From positions 186,001-250,000 of the forward strand of contig NZ_VCQN01000005.1 of NCBI RefSeq assembly GCF_005938125.1: a DNA stretch of 64,000 nt. The letters run 5' to 3'. The position numbers were made by a program, and so were the translations under genes. Each line of letters starts with the position of its first letter. Positions within the stretch are counted from its first letter, which is position 1. Below are positions 61,180 to 64,000 of the stretch, one piece after another. Source of the stretch: Bacillus sp. BHET2 (GTDB lineage Bacteria > Bacillota > Bacilli > Bacillales > Bacillaceae_B). The notes beneath the pieces are model-generated. The model did no database searches and had not been told where the DNA came from. It worked only from the letters and a program-made list of their open reading frames with translations.

Positions 61180-61572
61180 ATGAAAAAGGTAATTACGTAT
61201 GGAACGTTTGATTTATTGCATTGGGGTCATATTAATTTATTAAAAAGAGCAAAACAGCTAGGAGACCATTTAACCGTTGCCATTTCATCAGATGAATTCA
61301 ATGAGTTGAAAAATAAAGAGTCTTATCATAGTTTTGAAAACAGAAAAATGATATTGGAGTCTATTAGATATGTGGACGAGGTCATTGCTGAAAATGAATG
61401 GGAGCAAAAAATTTCTGATGTAGTCGAAAATGAGATAGATATTTTTGTGATGGGAGACGACTGGAAAGGGAAATTTGATTTCTTAAAGGACTACTGTGAA
61501 GTGGTTTACCTCCCTAGAACAATCGGTATTTCTACTACCAAAATTAAAAAAGATCTTTTGCAAGTTAAATGA
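61180..61572 (+). CDS. tagD: Glycerol-3-phosphate cytidylyltransferase TagD
   Basis: 130 residues; it makes CDP-glycerol from CTP and sn-glycerol-3-phosphate, the substrate of every TagB/TagF-type enzyme in this window. Motifs: VITYGTFDLLHWGHINLLKR with the catalytic HxGH, and the C-terminal RTIGISTTKIKKDL signature. Cytosolic. Stop overlaps tagB (ATGA). Confidence 0.97.
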   Translation: MKKVITYGTFDLLHWGHINLLKRAKQLGDHLTVAISSDEFNELKNKESYHSFENRKMILESIRYVDEVIAENEWEQKISDVVENEIDIFVMGDDWKGKFDFLKDYCEVVYLPRTIGISTTKIKKDLLQVK

Positions 61573-62741
61573 TAATGAGAGAAATAGCTATTACTCTTTA
61601 TTTAGCTGTTTTCAGTATCATATTCAAACTGAGTCAATGGTTTCCACTGGAAAACAAAGTAACCTTTGTTGTCTCATTTAGTGAAAATAACAAGAGTATA
61701 TATAAAGAGATGATACGACAAGATCTTTCTTGTCGTACTCTTTTTTTAACCACAGAAAAAATGTATTCTTCTTTCTCTAAACTTGAGAAATCAACAACGT
61801 TACTTTTTGAGATGAAAAGACCTATCGATTTCCTGCGTTCTATTTATCATTTAGCAACTTCCAAAATAATATTCGTGGATAATTATTATGGTTTTTTGGC
61901 GAAATCAAACTTTAAACCAGGCGTTGAGTGTATTCAATTGTGGCATGCGAATGGAGCAATTAAAAAATTCGGCCTGAAAGACCCTTCTATAAAGTCAAGA
62001 AGTGAAAAGGCGATACAACGATTTCATACCGTATATCAACGGTTTAGCACGGTGGTTGTGGGTTCGGATGCGATGACGGATATTTACAAACAAGCTTTTG
62101 GTATAAATGATAAGCGAATGGTTAGAACGGGCATTCCCAGAACCGATGTTTTTTTTGATCAATCGATAAAAAAGAAGGCAGAAGAAAAACTCAAAAAGAA
62201 TCATCCTTTTTTAGAAAATAAAAAAGTGATCTTATATGCTCCAACATATCGTGAAGATGAGCTAATCGACGCTAAATTGAATCTCGACTTGAAAAAAATG
62301 GCTGACAGGTTTGATGAAGATTATATCTTATTACTAAAACTTCATCCGGCCATAAAGAATCGTTTCGAAATACCGTCGGATTTATCTGAGTTTATATATG
62401 ATTTTTCTAATAACCCCAGTATGAATGAAATGTTATTTATTACAGATATTCTTATTACGGACTATTCGTCTATTCCATTTGAATACACTCTATTGAATCG
62501 TCCGGTCATCTTCTATTTATATGACCTTGAAGACTATAAAAGTGAGCGTGGGGTTTGGGACGGTTTCTTAGAATATTTGCCTGGACCAATAGCTGAAAAT
62601 ACGGATGATATTATTCGTTTAATTGAAGAGAATTCATTTGATTCGGAGAGAATCCATTCTTTCGCGGATAAGTGGAACCAATATTCCAAGGGGCAATCCA
62701 GTAGAAATGTAGTGGACTTAGTGAAAGGCTTATTAAAATAA
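61569..62741 (+). CDS. tagB: Teichoic acid glycerol-phosphate primase TagB
   Basis: 390 residues. N-terminal membrane-associating helix (AITLYLAVFSIIFKLSQWF). The TagB-type motif IQLWHANGAIKKFGLKD (about 127-143), then VILYAPTYREDE, LLLKLHPAIKNRF and LITDYSSIPFEYTLLNRP. It adds the first glycerol-phosphate to the ManNAc-GlcNAc-PP-undecaprenol linkage unit. The gene overlaps tagD by 4 bp, so supply and use of CDP-glycerol are cotranslated. Confidence 0.92.
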   Translation: MIMREIAITLYLAVFSIIFKLSQWFPLENKVTFVVSFSENNKSIYKEMIRQDLSCRTLFLTTEKMYSSFSKLEKSTTLLFEMKRPIDFLRSIYHLATSKIIFVDNYYGFLAKSNFKPGVECIQLWHANGAIKKFGLKDPSIKSRSEKAIQRFHTVYQRFSTVVVGSDAMTDIYKQAFGINDKRMVRTGIPRTDVFFDQSIKKKAEEKLKKNHPFLENKKVILYAPTYREDELIDAKLNLDLKKMADRFDEDYILLLKLHPAIKNRFEIPSDLSEFIYDFSNNPSMNEMLFITDILITDYSSIPFEYTLLNRPVIFYLYDLEDYKSERGVWDGFLEYLPGPIAENTDDIIRLIEENSFDSERIHSFADKWNQYSKGQSSRNVVDLVKGLLK

Positions 62742-62751
62742 TACACTTCTA

Positions 62752-62800
62752 TTCAAAAAGCACCGATGCCTCCCTAAAGGAGTTCATCGGTGCTTTTGTC
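62752..62800. terminator. Bidirectional terminator
   Basis: AAAAGCACCGATG pairs with CATCGGTGCTTTT around a loop with a nested CCTC/GGAG helix; convergent to the glucosaminidase gene. Confidence 0.9.
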
Positions 62801-62807
62801 TTCTTAC

Positions 62808-64000
62808 TTATTTCGCCCCGTATAAAGGTTTATCAAAATACAGAGTATAGTTATCCAATAATTCATAGATATTAAAAATACTATTTACTTGCTTATAAGC
62901 CCAACCGATATCTGTAGCATATTGGTGAGTGCTTTCAGGGTTCCATCTCATTTTATAGAGAGTATCTTGTTGGAAGCCATCACGGTAAATATAGCCTTGG
63001 CTAATTAATTGAGCTCCGCCGATAATGGCATCTTCTGGTGTGAACCAGCCTTGTTCATAAGCAGTTTTAGCACCGCATTCCAAGGCACATTGATCAAAAG
63101 CACCATAGCCGTACATGTTATACACGACAACACCATTGTACAACGTGCCTTTTGCAAGATTAGAAGTCCCATTGCCAGTTTCAAGTAATGCATGCGAGAT
63201 TAGATAGACTTCATTGACCTTGTACTTATTCGCAGCGTCTACAAAAGCTTGCCCTTTGCTGTCCAGGATTCCTTTTCCTTCCAGTACCTTTTGGTTGATC
63301 TCAGAAACACTTAAATTAGCGGGTAAGGAAAGTTTCAGAAATTGGTAATATTCCTTACTGCCGAATGTGAAGTTTTCAGGATCAAGATATGTTATAACAT
63401 CTTCAGCATTTGCATTTTTCCACGTAACGCGGACTTCTACCCAATCTCCTTGTTTACCGATCACATATACACCGTCGTTTTTATTTAACGTTTGAACGAT
63501 ATTTGCACTTGAATTTGTATTCGGAGAAGAGCGCACATTCACTCTATCTGTGACAATCCCTTTATTCATATTTACATAATCAGCATATATATAGGCAGCT
63601 TCATTTCGATATTTATCGGTTTGAGGGCTATTATTCATCTGGCGAGCTAACATTTCATCCAATGTCATCCCGTAGTCTGTAAAATCTTGAATAACATCGG
63701 TCCCCATTGTTTTTACATCATCTTTGTTGATATATGAAACGGTAGGCTCTCCGCTAATATAGACAGTGGCTTCATACCAGTTAGAAGAAAAAGTCTTGTA
63801 TTTTAACACGGTACCTTTGGGATAATCTTTGATTATGTTTGAAGATTTTGACGCTTTAGAGTAAATATCCGTCGGGCTCTTCAAGGAAAGTCCCTGTAAG
63901 CTATCTTGTTTATCCAGAATGTTTTCTACATGACTTGCATCAATGTATCCGCTTGTGCGGTGACCGTTAACATATACAATCGCTTCATACCATCCTCCAA
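62808..64000 (-). CDS. N-acetylglucosaminidase (LytD-type) with SH3 repeats, 5' end outside the window
   Basis: The frame stays open to position 64000, so the protein continues beyond the window; at least 397 residues are present. SH3-type wall-binding repeats come first: GGWYEAIVYVNGHRTSGYID, NWYEATVYISGEPTVSYINK and an SH3 with DRVNVRSSPNTNSSANIVQT. They are followed by a glucosaminidase domain (catalytic Glu in LISHALLETGNGTSNLAKG) ending MRWNPESTHQYATDIGWAYK. It hydrolyses GlcNAc bonds of peptidoglycan; LytD is adjacent to teichoic acid genes in B. subtilis too. Confidence 0.9.
   Translation of the reverse strand, partial: GGWYEAIVYVNGHRTSGYIDASHVENILDKQDSLQGLSLKSPTDIYSKASKSSNIIKDYPKGTVLKYKTFSSNWYEATVYISGEPTVSYINKDDVKTMGTDVIQDFTDYGMTLDEMLARQMNNSPQTDKYRNEAAYIYADYVNMNKGIVTDRVNVRSSPNTNSSANIVQTLNKNDGVYVIGKQGDWVEVRVTWKNANAEDVITYLDPENFTFGSKEYYQFLKLSLPANLSVSEINQKVLEGKGILDSKGQAFVDAANKYKVNEVYLISHALLETGNGTSNLAKGTLYNGVVVYNMYGYGAFDQCALECGAKTAYEQGWFTPEDAIIGGAQLISQGYIYRDGFQQDTLYKMRWNPESTHQYATDIGWAYKQVNSIFNIYELLDNYTLYFDKPLYGAK

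Overview
The window comes from a low-GC Gram-positive endospore former of the family Bacillaceae. The evidence is the order atp operon - ywzB - ywmB - murA - spoIID - spoIIQ - spoIIID - mbl - flhO - flhP - fabZ, which matches the Bacillus subtilis backbone, followed by ywpF, ssbB, ywqA/ywqB, a hut operon with HutP, and wall teichoic acid genes. A Rossellomorea-like or other marine-type Bacillus lineage is plausible, but the sequence alone does not settle it.

Layout. 0.5-7.8 kb: complete F1Fo ATP synthase operon. 7.8-9.9 kb: coat-type genes (a CotB-like protein, a related protein, and a divergent small Lys/Pro-rich protein). 10.2-21.5 kb: backbone genes for cell wall (murA), sporulation (spoIID, spoIIQ, spoIIID), shape (mbl), flagellar rod/hook (flhO, flhP) and fatty acids (fabZ). 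21.7-24.9 kb: a regulatory island with a lipoprotein, a class D-type sortase behind a SinR paralogue, a zinc-ribbon protein behind palindromic operators, a c-di-GMP riboswitch in front of a 41-residue SinI-type antirepressor, and a convergent sinR. 25-36 kb: ssbB, ywqA/ywqB, alkaline phosphatase, an HlyD-type protein, and a second c-di-GMP riboswitch in front of a roughly 42-residue membrane peptide. 36.3-37 kb: a frameshifted REP-associated tyrosine transposase (RAYT). 37.8-44 kb: hutPHUIG with an antitermination leader. 44.6-45.8 kb: a PlcR-type regulator with a divergent peptide precursor, a candidate quorum-sensing pair. 46.2-50.8 kb: secreted subtilase and LysM/NlpC autolysin. 51-62.7 kb: wall teichoic acid synthesis, export and decoration, including a 1111-residue protein with two polymerase domains. 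62.8 kb to the end: the 3' part of a glucosaminidase.

Main unusual signals. (1) A short repeat with core GAGGGACGGACCTC occurs about 25 times between positions 1 and 43,258. It occurs as inverted pairs between genes and as in-frame copies inside hutH, hutU, hutI, hutG, the phosphatase and ywqA. One pair lies just upstream of the RAYT pseudogene, so this looks like a REP/RAYT system in a Bacillus-type genome that also writes itself into coding sequence. (2) Four intergenic arrays contain a 10-13 nt core repeated every 20-21 bp (three arrays) or exactly every 25 bp (one array), each with its own core. (3) Two class I c-di-GMP riboswitches each precede a tiny protein gene, one a SinI-type antirepressor and the other a membrane peptide with a SigD-like -10 element. 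(4) A peptide/RRNPP regulator pair carries a duplicated 17-bp box.

All calls rest on reading the sequence. Homologue comparisons are from memory and no database was searched.
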